Positions 63,589 through 64,000 of a stretch of DNA of 64,000 nucleotides are shown here, one piece after another. The notes under the pieces are model-generated. The model did not search any database. It saw only the letters and a list, made by a program, of their open reading frames with translations, and was not told the origin of the DNA. Made by a program: the position numbers and the translations under genes. The stretch's first letter is position 1. Every line of letters starts with the position of its first letter. The stretch is from Streptomyces nitrosporeus (GTDB lineage: Bacteria; Actinomycetota; Actinomycetes; Streptomycetales; Streptomycetaceae): positions 682,001-746,000 of the forward strand of contig NZ_CP023702.1 of assembly GCF_008704555.1 (NCBI RefSeq), read 5' to 3'.

Positions 63589-64000
63589 AAGGTTTCTCCT
63601 CCTTCGGGTCCGCACCCCGTCGGCGGATCCTGAGGACCCCGAGGACCGGCGGCGATGCGGTCACGCGGACCCCGGCCGGCGGCGGTCCGTCCCGCCCGCC
63701 GGACGACGGAGCCCTTCACCTCACGCGCCGTACCGTCAGCGGCCTCGCCCCTCGCCGCCGTGACGGTGCGCGTACCGTCACGGCGGACGAACAGGACGCA
63801 ACAGCCTTCCCCTGTCCGGCCACCGGCGGTTCCGGCGGCGGCGGAGTCACCGGAATCATCCTGCTTCAGCGTCAGTTGTGGCATGAAACCGGGATAGCTG
63901 TCCGATATACAGCTAAAAGCTGACCTTCCAGCATCTTGACGCCACACCCTCCGAGGAAGCTGCGCGGACCGCGCGGCATCGGACCGGCTCCCGTCAACCG
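63589..64000. other. Upstream region of the YVTN propeller gene
   Basis: No credible gene is visible to the right edge. The first 250 bp are GC-rich, the last 110 bp notably AT-richer, and they hold a perfect inverted repeat at 63895. This is probably the propeller promoter region. Confidence 0.45.
63895..63915. promoter_or_regulatory. Perfect 7-bp inverted repeat, operator-like
   Basis: TAGCTGT (63895-63901), 7-bp spacer CCGATAT, ACAGCTA (63909-63915), in an AT-rich island about 310 bp upstream of the propeller gene. Operator or hairpin; inferred. Confidence 0.4.

Overview
The window is very GC-rich DNA with many 1-4 base gene overlaps, GTG starts, GC-only hairpin terminators and an XRE/anti-sigma-like ATPase/DUF397 trio. 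All of this points to an actinomycete, most probably Streptomyces or a close relative. No rRNA, tRNA, CRISPR array, transposase or phage gene was seen.

Layout. (1) 1-7.6 kb is ordinary chromosome: a partial I36-type inhibitor-like protein, an alpha/beta hydrolase, an ECF41-type sigma factor with a divergent membrane protein, an APH-fold kinase, and the ATPase/XRE/DUF397 trio. (2) 7.7-51.0 kb is one steroid-catabolism island of about 38 genes. (3) 51.4-64 kb returns to ordinary chromosome: a large secreted subtilase, a LuxR-type regulator, an RHS relic, a divergent MFS/AraC pair, a WD40-like propeller next to three small proteins of unknown function, and a secreted seven-bladed YVTN propeller.

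How the island works (functions inferred from Mycobacterium and Rhodococcus homologues). A FadD17-like ligase, ChsE3 (FadE34), an Hsd4A/ChsB1-like SDR, Hsd4B-like MaoC hydratases and thiolase FadA5 shorten a C24-type acyl side chain. ChsE1-ChsE2, ChsH1-ChsH2 and Ltp2 remove the last three carbons as propionyl-CoA. KshA/KshB and KstD open ring B, and HsaA, HsaC and HsaD degrade ring A. HsaE, HsaF and HsaG finish the small fragment. FadD3, FadE30, IpdF, FadE31-33 and FadA6 act on the remaining C/D-ring propionate (HIP). KstR2 sits in the fadE30-ipdF-kstR2-fadA6 order known from M. tuberculosis, and a near-perfect KstR2 box lies in the 46-bp divergent promoter. A second, KstR-like TetR gene is also present. 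Not seen in the window: CYP125, Mce4, FadD19, FadE26/27, HsaB, IpdA/IpdB and IpdC. A canonical EchA20 was not recognised either.

The most interesting unexplained signal is a 17-bp interrupted dyad, about RTCCCRCYGACCGGGAY. It occurs six times, only in intergenic regions of the island, and is usually 70-82 bp before a start codon. Two further promoters (hsd4A-like and fadA5) share a two-part element with exactly conserved 33-bp spacing. Together these suggest a steroid regulon with its own operator, in addition to the KstR2 box.
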